A stretch of 42,104 nucleotides of DNA from Fervidifonticultor_A octavus_A (GTDB lineage Bacteria; Sysuimicrobiota; Sysuimicrobiia; Sysuimicrobiales; Humicultoraceae): NCBI GenBank assembly GCA_031459655.1, contig JAVKID010000011.1, positions 1 through 42,104 of the forward strand. Direction: 5' to 3'. This document shows positions 7,729 to 19,940 of the stretch, one piece after another. Positions within the stretch are counted from its first letter, which is position 1; the number at the start of each line of letters is the position of its first letter. The notes under the pieces are model-generated. The model saw nothing but the letters and a program-made list of their open reading frames with translations. It ran no database searches and was not told the DNA's origin. A program made the position numbers and the translations under genes.

Positions 7729-10700
7729 CGGACTCCCACCAGGCGGTGCTGGGCCCCAGCAGCTCCTCGACCTCCTGCACGACGGCGGCCGTGGGGGCCA
7801 CCCTGAGGTCGCCCGCCTCCATCTGCACCTCCCGGCCATCCGCGCGCACAGTGAGCAGCACGGGCCGGTCCCCCTGGTGCCGGTCCAGCAGCGCGCGCAG
7901 CCGGTGGAGGCCGTCCTCGCCGTGCCGGTCGGCGTCGAGGAGGACGTGGAGGCAGCCTTCCGGTGCCTCCACTGCAGGCTGGGCGTCGTCCAGCAGGACC
8001 ACGGCATCGGCCAGCACCTTGACCTGCTGCTCGGCGACATCCAGCCGGCCGCGCACGACGACGATGGCGTCGCGTCGCAGCGCCAGGTGGCTCTGCTCGT
8101 AGGTCTTGGGGAACACGATCACCTCGACGCCGCCGGTCAGATCCTCCAGCGTGAGGAAGGCCATCGCCGACCCGGTCTTGGTGGTGGTGCGCTTCACCGC
8201 GGTGATCAGGCCGCCGACCGTCACGTCGCTCCGGTCCCGCATCTCTGCGAGCTGGGCGATGGTCTGGGTGGTGTGCTGGGCCAGCCGGTCCCGGGCATGG
8301 GCCAGCGGGTGCCCGGAGATGTAGAGGCCGAGCATGTCGCGCTCCATCGCCAGGAGTTCGGCGCGCGAGAACTCCTCCACCGCCGGCTCGGCGGCCGGCA
8401 GGCCCACCACGGCCTCACCGAGTTCGAACAGACCGGTCTGCGATCCCGCCCCCGCGCGCGCCAGGCGTTGGCCGCTGCTCATCGCGGCGTCGATCTCCTG
8501 CAACAGCGCCGCCCGCGGTCGGCCCAGCGAGTCGAAGGCGCCGGCCTTGATCAGGCTTTCCAGCACGCGCTTGTTCACCACACGGGTATCGACGCGGGCT
8601 ACCAGATCCGCCAGCGACGCGAAGGGACCGCCGTGGCGGCGTGCGCGCAGGATGGCCTCCACCGCGCCGACCCCGACGTGTTTGACGGCGGACAGCCCGA
8701 ACCGGATGGCGCCGTCGGCCACGGTGAAGGTGTCCTCGGACTCATTGACGTCCGGCGGGAGGACCCGGATCCCCATGCGCTCGCATTCGGCCACGGCCGC
8801 CGCCACCTTGGCCATCCAGTCCTGACCGGCCGCCTCGGTCGTCAGCACGGCGGCCATGTACTCGGCCGGGTAGTTGGCCTTCAGGTAGGCGGTCTGGTAG
8901 GCGAGCAGCCCGTAGGTCGCGGCGTGCGCCCGGTTGAACCCGTAGCGGGCGAACGGTTCGAACTGCTCCCAGATCTGATCGGCCACCCGCTTGGCCACGC
9001 CCCGCTTGCGCGCGCCGGCGATGAACTGCTCGCGCTGCGCCTCGAGCTTGCCCTTGATCTTCTTGCGGATCGCGTAGCACAGCACATCGGCCTCGGCCAG
9101 GGTGTAGCCCGCCACGGCCTGGCAGACGGCCATCACGTCCTCCTGGTAGACCATGACGCCGTACGTATCGGCCAGCACCGGCTCCATCAGCGGGTGGGGG
9201 TAGGTGATCGGCTCCTGACCGTGCTTGCGCCGGATATACGCGGGGATGTTGGCCATCGGGCCGGGACGGAACAGGGCCACCATGGCCATGATGTCCTCGA
9301 TGCGCGAGGGGCGCAGGTCCTTGAGGTACCGGGTCATGCCGGCGCCCTCCAGCTGGAAGATGCCGACGGTTTCGCCCCGCGACAGGAGGTCGAACGTGGC
9401 CTGGTCGTCCAGCGGGATGTCCTTGAGGTCGACCCGCACACCCCGCACTTGCTCGATGATGGCCAGGGCGCGATCGAGGATTGTTAGGTAGGACAGCCCG
9501 AGGAAGTCCATCTTGAGCAGGCCGATCCGTTCCACCGCGTCCATGTCGTACTGGGTCATGACCAGGTCGCCCTTGGTCGCACGCTGCACCGGGACGTGGT
9601 CGATGAGGGGGTCGCGGGAGATGATGACGCCGGCGGCGTGGGTGCTGGCATGACGGGCCACGCCCTCCAGTTTCCGCGCTAGGTCCAGCAGCCGCTGCAC
9701 CGCCGGCGTCTCCTCGCCCGCACGGCGCAGTTCGGGGTCGGCGCGCAGGGCCTCGTCGATGGAGGCGTTGAAGGGAATGAGCTTGGCGATCCGGTCCACG
9801 TCCCCGTAGGGCAGGCCCATGACGCGGCCGATGTCCCGCACCGCCTGCCGGGCGCCCATCGTGCCGAAGGTGATGATCTGGGCCACATGGTCGGCGCCGT
9901 ACTTGTCGATGACGTACCGGATGACCTCATCCCGCCGGCTGTCCATGAAGTCCACGTCGATGTCCGGCATCGTGTAGCGCTCCAGGTTGAGGAAGCGCTC
10001 GAAGGGCAGCCGGTAGTGCAGCGGGTCCACGTCGGTGACGCCCAGCGTGTAGAGCACCAGGCTGCCGGCCGCCGATCCCCGCACGGTGGTCAGGATGCCG
10101 CGGCGCCGGGCGAACGCGACGAAGTCCCAGACGATCAGGAAGTACGCGGCATAGCCGGTCTGCGCGATGACCCGCAGTTCGTCGTCCAGGCGCTGCCGCT
10201 GCGCGGCAGTGGGCGTGCCATAACGAGCCCGCAGTCCCTCTTCGCACAGCCGGCGCAGGTAGGAATCGGGGGTCTCGCCCTCGGGCACCGGAAAATGCGG
10301 GAGCTTGAGCCGGCCCAGGTCGAGGTCGAGCTGGACGCGGTCGGCGATCTCCATGGTCGCGCGCAGGGCTTGCGGGATCTCGGCAAACCGCGCCGCCATC
10401 TCCTGGGGGCTCTTGAGGTAGAACTCCGGGACCTCGCCCATCCTGGGCTTCGCGGTGGACGAGAGCGTCACGTTCATCTGGATGCACATCAGGGCATCCT
10501 GCGCCTCGGCCTCGTCCCGGTGGACGTAGTGGACGTCGTTGGTGGCCACCAGGGGCAGGTCCAGGTCGGCGGCCAGGCGCAGCATGCCCTGGATGTTGCG
10601 CTGCTGGTCGGGCAGGCCGTGGTCCTGGATCTCCAGGTAGTAGCCGCCGGGCCCGAAGATGTCCCGGTAGGCGGCGGCGACCTCCCGGGCGGCCTGCTCA

Positions 10701-11155
10701 TCCTCCCGCAGCAGGGCACGCGCCACCTCGCCCTGCAGGCAGCCCGAGAGCGCGATCAGTCCCCGGCTGTGCCGGGCCAGCAGGTCGCGGTCCACGCGGG
10801 GCTTGTAGTAGAAGCCGTCCAGATGCGCGGCGCTGGTCAGCCGCAGCAGGTTCCGGTAGCCTTCAAGGTCCGTCGCCAGCAGCACCAGATGGTAGGGGTT
10901 GATGTCGAGTTTCGGGTCGCGGTCGGTATGGCGGCGGGGCGCGACGTAGGCCTCGATGCCGATGATGGGCTTCAGGCCGTACTCGCGGGCCTTGAGGAAG
11001 AACTCGATAACCCCGTACATCGCCCCGTGATCGGTGATGGCGATCGCCGGCATCCCCAGGGCGGCCGCCGCCCGCATCAGGGGCTCGATGCGACTGGCGC
11101 CGTCCAGGAGGGAGTATTCGGTGTGGAGGTGGCAGTGGACAAAGGACTCGGACAT
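7715..11155 (-). CDS. dnaE: DNA polymerase III alpha subunit
   Basis: A 1146-residue replicative polymerase of normal DnaE length. The N-terminal PHP domain starts SFVHCHLHTEYSLLDGAS, with ITDHGAMYG. The palm carries RGSAAGS (359-365) and the catalytic PDIDVDF (397-403, D400 and D402). The fingers, helix-hairpin-helix region and a C-terminal OB fold (VTVGGLITAVKRTTTKTG to LTGGVEVIVFPKTYEQ) follow in order, with no intein. The ATG at 11155 is the first in good agreement with the family N-terminus. The frame stays open far upstream over another gene, but nothing there resembles DnaE. It lies 62 bases after the TrmA-like gene and overlaps the thioredoxin gene at its end. Confidence 0.97.
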   Translation of the reverse strand: MSESFVHCHLHTEYSLLDGASRIEPLMRAAAALGMPAIAITDHGAMYGVIEFFLKAREYGLKPIIGIEAYVAPRRHTDRDPKLDINPYHLVLLATDLEGYRNLLRLTSAAHLDGFYYKPRVDRDLLARHSRGLIALSGCLQGEVARALLREDEQAAREVAAAYRDIFGPGGYYLEIQDHGLPDQQRNIQGMLRLAADLDLPLVATNDVHYVHRDEAEAQDALMCIQMNVTLSSTAKPRMGEVPEFYLKSPQEMAARFAEIPQALRATMEIADRVQLDLDLGRLKLPHFPVPEGETPDSYLRRLCEEGLRARYGTPTAAQRQRLDDELRVIAQTGYAAYFLIVWDFVAFARRRGILTTVRGSAAGSLVLYTLGVTDVDPLHYRLPFERFLNLERYTMPDIDVDFMDSRRDEVIRYVIDKYGADHVAQIITFGTMGARQAVRDIGRVMGLPYGDVDRIAKLIPFNASIDEALRADPELRRAGEETPAVQRLLDLARKLEGVARHASTHAAGVIISRDPLIDHVPVQRATKGDLVMTQYDMDAVERIGLLKMDFLGLSYLTILDRALAIIEQVRGVRVDLKDIPLDDQATFDLLSRGETVGIFQLEGAGMTRYLKDLRPSRIEDIMAMVALFRPGPMANIPAYIRRKHGQEPITYPHPLMEPVLADTYGVMVYQEDVMAVCQAVAGYTLAEADVLCYAIRKKIKGKLEAQREQFIAGARKRGVAKRVADQIWEQFEPFARYGFNRAHAATYGLLAYQTAYLKANYPAEYMAAVLTTEAAGQDWMAKVAAAVAECERMGIRVLPPDVNESEDTFTVADGAIRFGLSAVKHVGVGAVEAILRARRHGGPFASLADLVARVDTRVVNKRVLESLIKAGAFDSLGRPRAALLQEIDAAMSSGQRLARAGAGSQTGLFELGEAVVGLPAAEPAVEEFSRAELLAMERDMLGLYISGHPLAHARDRLAQHTTQTIAQLAEMRDRSDVTVGGLITAVKRTTTKTGSAMAFLTLEDLTGGVEVIVFPKTYEQSHLALRRDAIVVVRGRLDVAEQQVKVLADAVVLLDDAQPAVEAPEGCLHVLLDADRHGEDGLHRLRALLDRHQGDRPVLLTVRADGREVQMEAGDLRVAPTAAVVQEVEELLGPSTAWWESDGRG

Positions 11156-11217
11156 GGGCTCAGGGGCATTGTAGCACAGGCGGAGCGGACAGCCGCGGGA
11201 CTCGGGCGCGTCGGCGA

Positions 11218-12675
11218 CTACACCAGAGGACGGCGACGGTGCAGGGCCACCACCACGTGCACGTGGCTGGTCTGCGGCAGCAGGTCCACGGGCTGGACAG
11301 AGGCGACTGCGTACCCCGCCCCTCGCCACAGGGCCAGGTCCCGGGCGCACACCGCGAGGGATCGGGCCAGGTAGACCGCGCGGGGGATCCCCGCGGCCTC
11401 CACCGCGCCGATGAGGGCCGGGTCGAGCCCCGGGCCCTCGGCCTGCACGACCACGACGTCCGGCCTCCGGGATCCGACCATCGTCATCAGCGCCGCGGGG
11501 CTCCGCCGTGGCGTGAAGCTCGCATTGCCGATCCCGTTCCATCCGGCCGCCTCCCAGGCGTCGGTGAGGACCCGGCGGCTCGGGGCGACGCCGACGGCGC
11601 CGGCCGCGACCTGCGCCAGGGCGAAGGTCACGACGGGCGTGGCGGCGGCCAGGTCGGCGGCGGTCTCGTCGGAGCGCACCGCGGCGGCGCGCACGACGGC
11701 GTCGACCAGCAGCCGCATGGCCCGCGGGCTGGCTGGCAGTTCGGTGGTCGGCCGCAGGCGCACGCGGAACCCGGCGATCTCCTCCTCGATGTGGTCGCGC
11801 CCCCACAGCAGGCGCAGCCTGGGGCCCAGCAGGTCGACCGCCTGCCGTGGGGAGACGGTGTGCAGGATTCCCACGAGCCCGGGCACCTGATCGATCAGCG
11901 CGTGGACGAGCGCGGTGGGATCCGGGAGCGGCGCAACCGAAGCGAGCGTGAGGAGGGCCTGGCCGGTGGCAAACGAGGTGAGGCCGAGCACGCCGCGGAC
12001 CAGGCCGGTGCCGGTGGAGCGATCGTAGACCGGCAGGCGGAGGCTTCGCACCGCGTGGCGGGCGGCGCGCAGGATCGCCTCGTTGGTCGGGTGCTGGACC
12101 GGACACTCGACGATGTCCAGGACGCGGCTCGACCCCCCGGCGTGGTACCCGGCGATGGCCACCCCGTCGCGCTCGGCGAAGACCGCACGGATCGTATTGC
12201 GGTACGCCCATCCCTCGTCGCCGGTGGCCTCGGCCACGAGATCGCGGCGGACCTCGGCGTGGTCCTTCAGGTAGTCTTTTGCCAGCCGCGTCTTGAGCCG
12301 GCGCTGAGCCTCCAGCGAGAGGTGCTGCCACTGGCAGCCGCCGCAACGGCCGAAGTGCCGGCAGCGGGCCTGGATCACATCGGGTGACTTCCGGAGCAGG
12401 ACGACCAGGCGCCCTTCGGCACGCCGCCCGCCCTTCGTGACGTCCACGACCGCGTCCTCGCCGGGCACGCCGAATGGGACGCGCAGGGTGACCGCGCCCA
12501 ACCGGGCCACGGCCGCGCCACCGGGGTCGACCCCCGTGAAGTGCACGGTCAGGCGCTCGCCGACGCTCACCGTCCCCAGGCCGCCGCGCCGGGGATGGCG
12601 CGTCGGTGGCTCCCTGCCCGGCACCAGCCGGCGGATCCGAGGGCGGGGAGGGCGCGCCGGCGGGGTGGTGGTCAC
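11218..12675 (-). CDS. TrmA/RlmD-family Fe-S protein lacking methyltransferase catalytic motifs
   Basis: A 485-residue homolog of the uracil-C5 RNA methyltransferases RlmD/RumA and TrmA. An N-terminal TRAM-like OB domain (about 35-95) is followed by the 4Fe-4S site C105-x5-C111-x2-C114 with distal C191, spaced as in RlmD. The C-terminal half aligns over its whole length, ending PVDLLPQTSHV, but its active site is gone. The SAM motif DLYCG reads DLAAA (341-345). The substrate motif usually FFQxN reads ELPAS (312-316). DPPR reads QAEG (411-414). The nucleophile motif SCNP reads ARSL (437-440), and the base Glu of HVE is H473. I infer a non-methylating, RNA-binding Fe-S protein. The GTG start overlaps the gatB stop. 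Confidence 0.85.
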   Translation of the reverse strand: MTTTPPARPPRPRIRRLVPGREPPTRHPRRGGLGTVSVGERLTVHFTGVDPGGAAVARLGAVTLRVPFGVPGEDAVVDVTKGGRRAEGRLVVLLRKSPDVIQARCRHFGRCGGCQWQHLSLEAQRRLKTRLAKDYLKDHAEVRRDLVAEATGDEGWAYRNTIRAVFAERDGVAIAGYHAGGSSRVLDIVECPVQHPTNEAILRAARHAVRSLRLPVYDRSTGTGLVRGVLGLTSFATGQALLTLASVAPLPDPTALVHALIDQVPGLVGILHTVSPRQAVDLLGPRLRLLWGRDHIEEEIAGFRVRLRPTTELPASPRAMRLLVDAVVRAAAVRSDETAADLAAATPVVTFALAQVAAGAVGVAPSRRVLTDAWEAAGWNGIGNASFTPRRSPAALMTMVGSRRPDVVVVQAEGPGLDPALIGAVEAAGIPRAVYLARSLAVCARDLALWRGAGYAVASVQPVDLLPQTSHVHVVVALHRRRPLV

Positions 12676-14138
12676 CGTGCTCCCCCCAGGCGCTCCCGCA
12701 GCAGCCGGTTGGCCGCCTCCGGATTTGCGCGGCCGCCGGTGGCGCGCATGACCTGACCGACCAGGAAGCCCAGGGCCTTCTCCTTGCCGGCCCGCACATC
12801 GGCGACCGGCCCGGGATGCGCCGCGATGACCTCATCGACAACGCGGCGGAGGAACTCCTCGTCGCGGATCTGCGTCAGGCCCCGGGCCTCGATGATGGCC
12901 GAGGGGTCCAGGTCCTGCGCGATCATCTCCACCAGGATCTCCTTGGCGAGCCGGCCGCTGATCGTACCGTCCTCGATCAGCCGCAACAGGGCCGCCAGCC
13001 TCGACGGGCGCAGCGCCACCTGGTCGATCTCGACGCTGTGCTCGTTGAGGTAGGCGGTCACCTCGCCGACCAGCCAGTTGGCCACGGTCTTCGGGTGCGG
13101 GAACAGGCCCACCGTCTCCTCGAAGAACCTGGCCATCGCGGGCGAGGCCGTCAGCAGATCGGCGTCGTAGGGCGACAGCCCGAAGGCGGCCACGAACCGG
13201 TCGCGCCGTGCTCCGGGGAGTTCCGGGAGGGCGGCCCTGATGCGGTCCAGCCAGGCGTCGTCCAGCTCGAGGGGCACCAGGTCGGGCTCCGGGAAGTACC
13301 GGTAGTCCTGCGCCTCCTCCTTGGACCGCGAGCCGAAGGTCAGGCCCCGCCGCTCGTCCCAGTGTCGCGTCTCCTGGACGACCGCCTCGCCGCGCGCCAG
13401 CAGGTCGGCCTGCCGGGCCACCTCGAAGGCCAGCGCCCGCTCCACCGACCGGATCGAGTTCATGTTCTTCACCTCCGACCGGATCCCGCGCGGGCCGCCG
13501 GGGACCTGCAGCGAGACGTTGGCATCGCAGCGCAGCGTCCCTTCCTCCATGCGTCCGGTGCTGACTTCGGCGAACTGCAGCAGGCGGCGCAGTGCCAGCA
13601 GGAACTCCCGGGCCTCGGCGGGCGAGCGCAGGTCGGGCTCGGTGACGACCTCCATGAGCGGCACACCGGAGCGGTTGTAGTCCACCAGGCTGTACCCGCC
13701 GCCGGTCTCTGGGTGGACCAGCCGGCCGGTGTCCTCTTCCAGGTGGACGCGCCGGATGCGGATGGGGCGACGCTGCCCGCCCGAGGCGATCTCCAGCACG
13801 CCGCCGGCGGCCAGCGGGGGATGGTCGGCGTACTGGTACTGGGAGATCTGGTAGTTCTTGGGCAGGTCGGGATAATAGTAGTTCTTCCGGTGGAACTGGC
13901 TGCGCCGATGGACCGTGCACCCCAGCGCCAGGGCCGTGCGCAGCCCCAGGTCCACCGCGTGCCGGTTGATGACCGGCAGCGCGCCCGGCAGCCCCAGACA
14001 GACGGGACAGATCAGGGTATTGGGCGGCGCGCCGAAGGTGGTCGCGCACCCGCAGAACATCTTGGAGGCGGTCAGGAGCTGCACGTGGATCTCCAGGCCG
14101 ATGACCGTCTCGTAGCGGATCGCGGTCTCCCTGGCCAT
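12672..14138 (-). CDS. gatB: Asp-tRNA(Asn)/Glu-tRNA(Gln) amidotransferase subunit B
   Basis: A 488-residue GatB of full length. The N-terminal catalytic cradle starts with YETVIGLEIHVQL and has CPVCLGLPGALPVIN, FHRKNYYYPDLPKNYQISQ and RVHLEEDTGRLVH. The C-terminal YqeY-like tRNA-binding tail ends with RATGGRANPEAANRLL. GatB activates the Glu or Asp on misacylated tRNA and takes ammonia from GatA. It lies 21 bases after gatA, and its stop overlaps the GTG of the TrmA-like gene. The tRNA-Asn gene near the left edge may be a substrate for this enzyme, but no AspRS or AsnRS is in view to decide. Confidence 0.97.
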   Translation of the reverse strand: MARETAIRYETVIGLEIHVQLLTASKMFCGCATTFGAPPNTLICPVCLGLPGALPVINRHAVDLGLRTALALGCTVHRRSQFHRKNYYYPDLPKNYQISQYQYADHPPLAAGGVLEIASGGQRRPIRIRRVHLEEDTGRLVHPETGGGYSLVDYNRSGVPLMEVVTEPDLRSPAEAREFLLALRRLLQFAEVSTGRMEEGTLRCDANVSLQVPGGPRGIRSEVKNMNSIRSVERALAFEVARQADLLARGEAVVQETRHWDERRGLTFGSRSKEEAQDYRYFPEPDLVPLELDDAWLDRIRAALPELPGARRDRFVAAFGLSPYDADLLTASPAMARFFEETVGLFPHPKTVANWLVGEVTAYLNEHSVEIDQVALRPSRLAALLRLIEDGTISGRLAKEILVEMIAQDLDPSAIIEARGLTQIRDEEFLRRVVDEVIAAHPGPVADVRAGKEKALGFLVGQVMRATGGRANPEAANRLLRERLGGAR

Positions 14139-14159
14139 GATCGTCCCTGCTCCTCCCGC

Positions 14160-15653
<1,494 letters not shown>

Positions 15654-15661
15654 GGGATGCC

Positions 15662-15955
15662 CTAGTCGGCCTCGAACACCCGCGGGACCTTGAAGAAGCC
15701 CTGCTCGTGGGCCGGGGCCTGGGCCAGGACCTCCTCGCGGTCCAGCGACGGGGTGACGGCGTCGGGGCGCAACACGTTGGTCATGGGGAGCACGTGGGAG
15801 GTCGCGGGGACGCCCTCGATCGGCTGCGCGTCCAACAGCCGGCAGTACTCCAGGATCCGGGCCAGTTGTTCGGCGAACCGCGCCCGCTCGTCGTCGGTGA
15901 GCGCCAGGCGCGCCAGACGTGCCACGTGGTCGACGGTCGCCGGATCAATCCCCAC
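15662..15955 (-). CDS. gatC: Asp-tRNA(Asn)/Glu-tRNA(Gln) amidotransferase subunit C
   Basis: A 97-residue GatC, the small subunit that wraps and stabilises GatA and GatB. It has the family pattern: VDHVARLARLALTDDE, then an amphipathic helix (FAEQLARILEYCRLLD), then VLRPDAVTPSLDREEVL and a C-terminal GFFKVPRVFE. I chose the GTG at 15955, preceded by GGAGAGG at suitable spacing. The frame is open 51 bases further upstream, but those residues (MFRPGPLPAGAG) do not match the family. It is the first gene of the gat-dnaE unit, after a strong hairpin that separates it from the ABC transporter genes. Confidence 0.93.
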   Translation of the reverse strand: MGIDPATVDHVARLARLALTDDERARFAEQLARILEYCRLLDAQPIEGVPATSHVLPMTNVLRPDAVTPSLDREEVLAQAPAHEQGFFKVPRVFEAD

Positions 15956-16000
15956 GATCCTCTCCCCCACCCCCGCGCCCGCAGGCAACGGGCCGGGTCG

Positions 16001-16035
16001 AAACACGCGCGGCGCCGGGTGGAGCCCAGCGCCGC
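16001..16035 (-). terminator. GC-rich hairpin between the transporter operon and gatC
   Basis: An 11-base-pair stem (16025-16035 with 16009-16019, one G-T pair) closes a 5-base loop. On the minus strand a TTT lies shortly after it. It sits 23 bases beyond the dppF-like stop and before gatC. The short T run makes intrinsic termination weak but likely. Confidence 0.55.
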
Positions 16036-16057
16036 CCGGATCAGCCGTCTCGACGCA

Positions 16058-17095
<1,038 letters not shown>

Positions 17096-17105
17096 GGCAT
17101 TCCTC

Positions 17106-18155
<1,050 letters not shown>

Positions 18156-18218
18156 CTCGCTGAAACCTTCCCCTGAACTTCTCCGCGCCCGCGGCCAATC
18201 CTCCGGCCTGCTGGCCCC

Positions 18219-19889
18219 CTATTGATCCCCCCACCTCCACTCCCAGACGTTCCAGGGGAGGTAGTAGGAGCCCAGGCCCACCGGCTTCACGTTGCGCATG
18301 ACCTTGGGGTAGGTCGTCAGGTCCAGCCGGAAGTAGAGGGGCAGGCTGGGCAGGTCCTCGGCGAAGATCTCCTGCTGCTTCTTCAACAGCGCCGTCCGCT
18401 TCTCGACGTCCAGCTCGGAGATGATCTGGTCCCAGAGCTGGTCGTTCTCAGGGTTGCGCCACCCCACGCGGTTGTTGCCCGACCACGCGTTGGCCGCTGA
18501 CGGGATGTCCCGGCTGTGGAACCGGTCGGACGGCACCGACTCGGGGGTGAAGAGGCTGGCATACATGGCCATGTGCGGGAACTGCCGCCGGGTCGTGTAG
18601 GTGCCGAAGAAGACGGACGCCGGCCGGTTCTCGATGCGCACCTCGATGCCCACCTGCCGGAGTTGCTCCTTGATGATCTGCTGGATCTGCTCCCGGATGG
18701 AATTCCCGGCCGTGGTCGAGATGACCATCTCGACCCGCCGTCCGGCGCTGTCCCGCAGGATGCCGTCGGGCCCCGGCCGAAACCCCGCCTCCGCCAGGAG
18801 GGCGCGGGCCCGGGCCGGATCGTAGTCGTACTTCTTGACGTTGGGGTTCGCGGCCGGATGGCCCGGGGCCAGCCAGGAGTGCGCCACCGGCTGCCGGCCC
18901 CCGGCGCAGGAGACCTCGGCGATGGCCTTCCGGTCCAGCGCATGCGCGATCGCCTGCCGGACGCGCTTGTCCTTCAGCCAGACGTCGTCGTGGTTGAAGT
19001 CGATGCGCTCCCAGACCATGGCCTCGCGATGGTGGGCCTCCACCCGCGGGTTGCGCTGCGCGATCTGCTCCATCTGCAGGCAACTGAAGTTGTTGATGTC
19101 GGTGGCATCGACGCCACCCGAGATGACGTTGGCCTGCAGCACCGTGCTGTCCAGGATGAAGCGCACGGTGATCTTCTTGATGGCGGGGGCGCCTGCCACG
19201 TACGTGTCGTGCGCCTCGAACGACATGTGGCTGCCAGGCACCCACTCGGTCATCCGGTAGGGCCCGGCGCCCACGGGCAGCCGCCAGAAGGGGTGCGCCT
19301 TCAACTGGGCCGGGTTGGCCAGATACGGCCGCTCCAGCACGTGGCGTGGCAGCACGTAGCCCTGGCCGAACGGCTGGCTGCCGGCGAACGGCCAGCGCTC
19401 GTTCCACTGGACCACCATGGTGTAGGGGTCGTTCACGTTGGGGACCAGGATGTTGTCGACCTTGTTCAGGATGAACCGGGCAATGCTGGGCACCTGCGGG
19501 TTCCGCATCATGCCGTAGGTGAACCGCCAGTCCAGCGCCGTGACCGGCCTCCCGTCATGCCAGGTGAAGCCGCGCTTCAACCGCCACGTCACCCGCATCT
19601 TGTTGTTGGGCAGCACCTCCCAGTCGCCGTCCTTGAGGGTGGGGAACTTCTCCACCATGAGCGGGATGCGCTGCCACTTCTCGTTGAACGGGGCGATGTC
19701 GCCGAAGACGAGGTTGTGGATGACGCCGGCGGCCGCCATGACCCCCATCGGTCCCAAAATGTCAGGCTCCTGCGCCATGGCCATGACCACGGTGTCCCTG
19801 CGCTGGGCCTCCGCTGGGGGCGAGGTCACCGGCAGGGCTAAGCTGATGGCGACGACGGCCAGAATGCACCGCAGCCTCATGGGATTCAT
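18219..19889 (-). CDS. Peptide-type ABC transporter substrate-binding protein, paralog 1
   Basis: A 556-residue SBP_bac_5 (family 5) solute-binding protein. A signal peptide of about 28 residues ends SPPAEA before Q, with no lipobox cysteine, so it should be a free periplasmic protein. Mature marks are RVTWRLKRGFTWHDGRPV, the FILNKVDNILVP strand, and a YDYDPARARALLAEAGF segment typical of the C-terminal lobe. It is a close paralog of the next gene upstream and of the one at 23664; all three share WHDGRP or WHDGKA, QWNER and LKDGDW. The ligand (oligopeptide, nickel chelate or sugar) cannot be told from sequence alone. Confidence 0.92.
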   Translation of the reverse strand: MNPMRLRCILAVVAISLALPVTSPPAEAQRRDTVVMAMAQEPDILGPMGVMAAAGVIHNLVFGDIAPFNEKWQRIPLMVEKFPTLKDGDWEVLPNNKMRVTWRLKRGFTWHDGRPVTALDWRFTYGMMRNPQVPSIARFILNKVDNILVPNVNDPYTMVVQWNERWPFAGSQPFGQGYVLPRHVLERPYLANPAQLKAHPFWRLPVGAGPYRMTEWVPGSHMSFEAHDTYVAGAPAIKKITVRFILDSTVLQANVISGGVDATDINNFSCLQMEQIAQRNPRVEAHHREAMVWERIDFNHDDVWLKDKRVRQAIAHALDRKAIAEVSCAGGRQPVAHSWLAPGHPAANPNVKKYDYDPARARALLAEAGFRPGPDGILRDSAGRRVEMVISTTAGNSIREQIQQIIKEQLRQVGIEVRIENRPASVFFGTYTTRRQFPHMAMYASLFTPESVPSDRFHSRDIPSAANAWSGNNRVGWRNPENDQLWDQIISELDVEKRTALLKKQQEIFAEDLPSLPLYFRLDLTTYPKVMRNVKPVGLGSYYLPWNVWEWRWGDQ

Positions 19890-19940
19890 CTTGGCCTCCT
19901 TTATCCTGATGCGCCTCCGCCGGCCTCCTCCGATCCGCCG

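Noticed and set aside
11156..12841. dnaE extended upstream to give a 1700-residue protein
   Set aside because: The extra 560 codons are the TrmA-like gene read in another frame; DnaE similarity starts exactly at ATG 11155.
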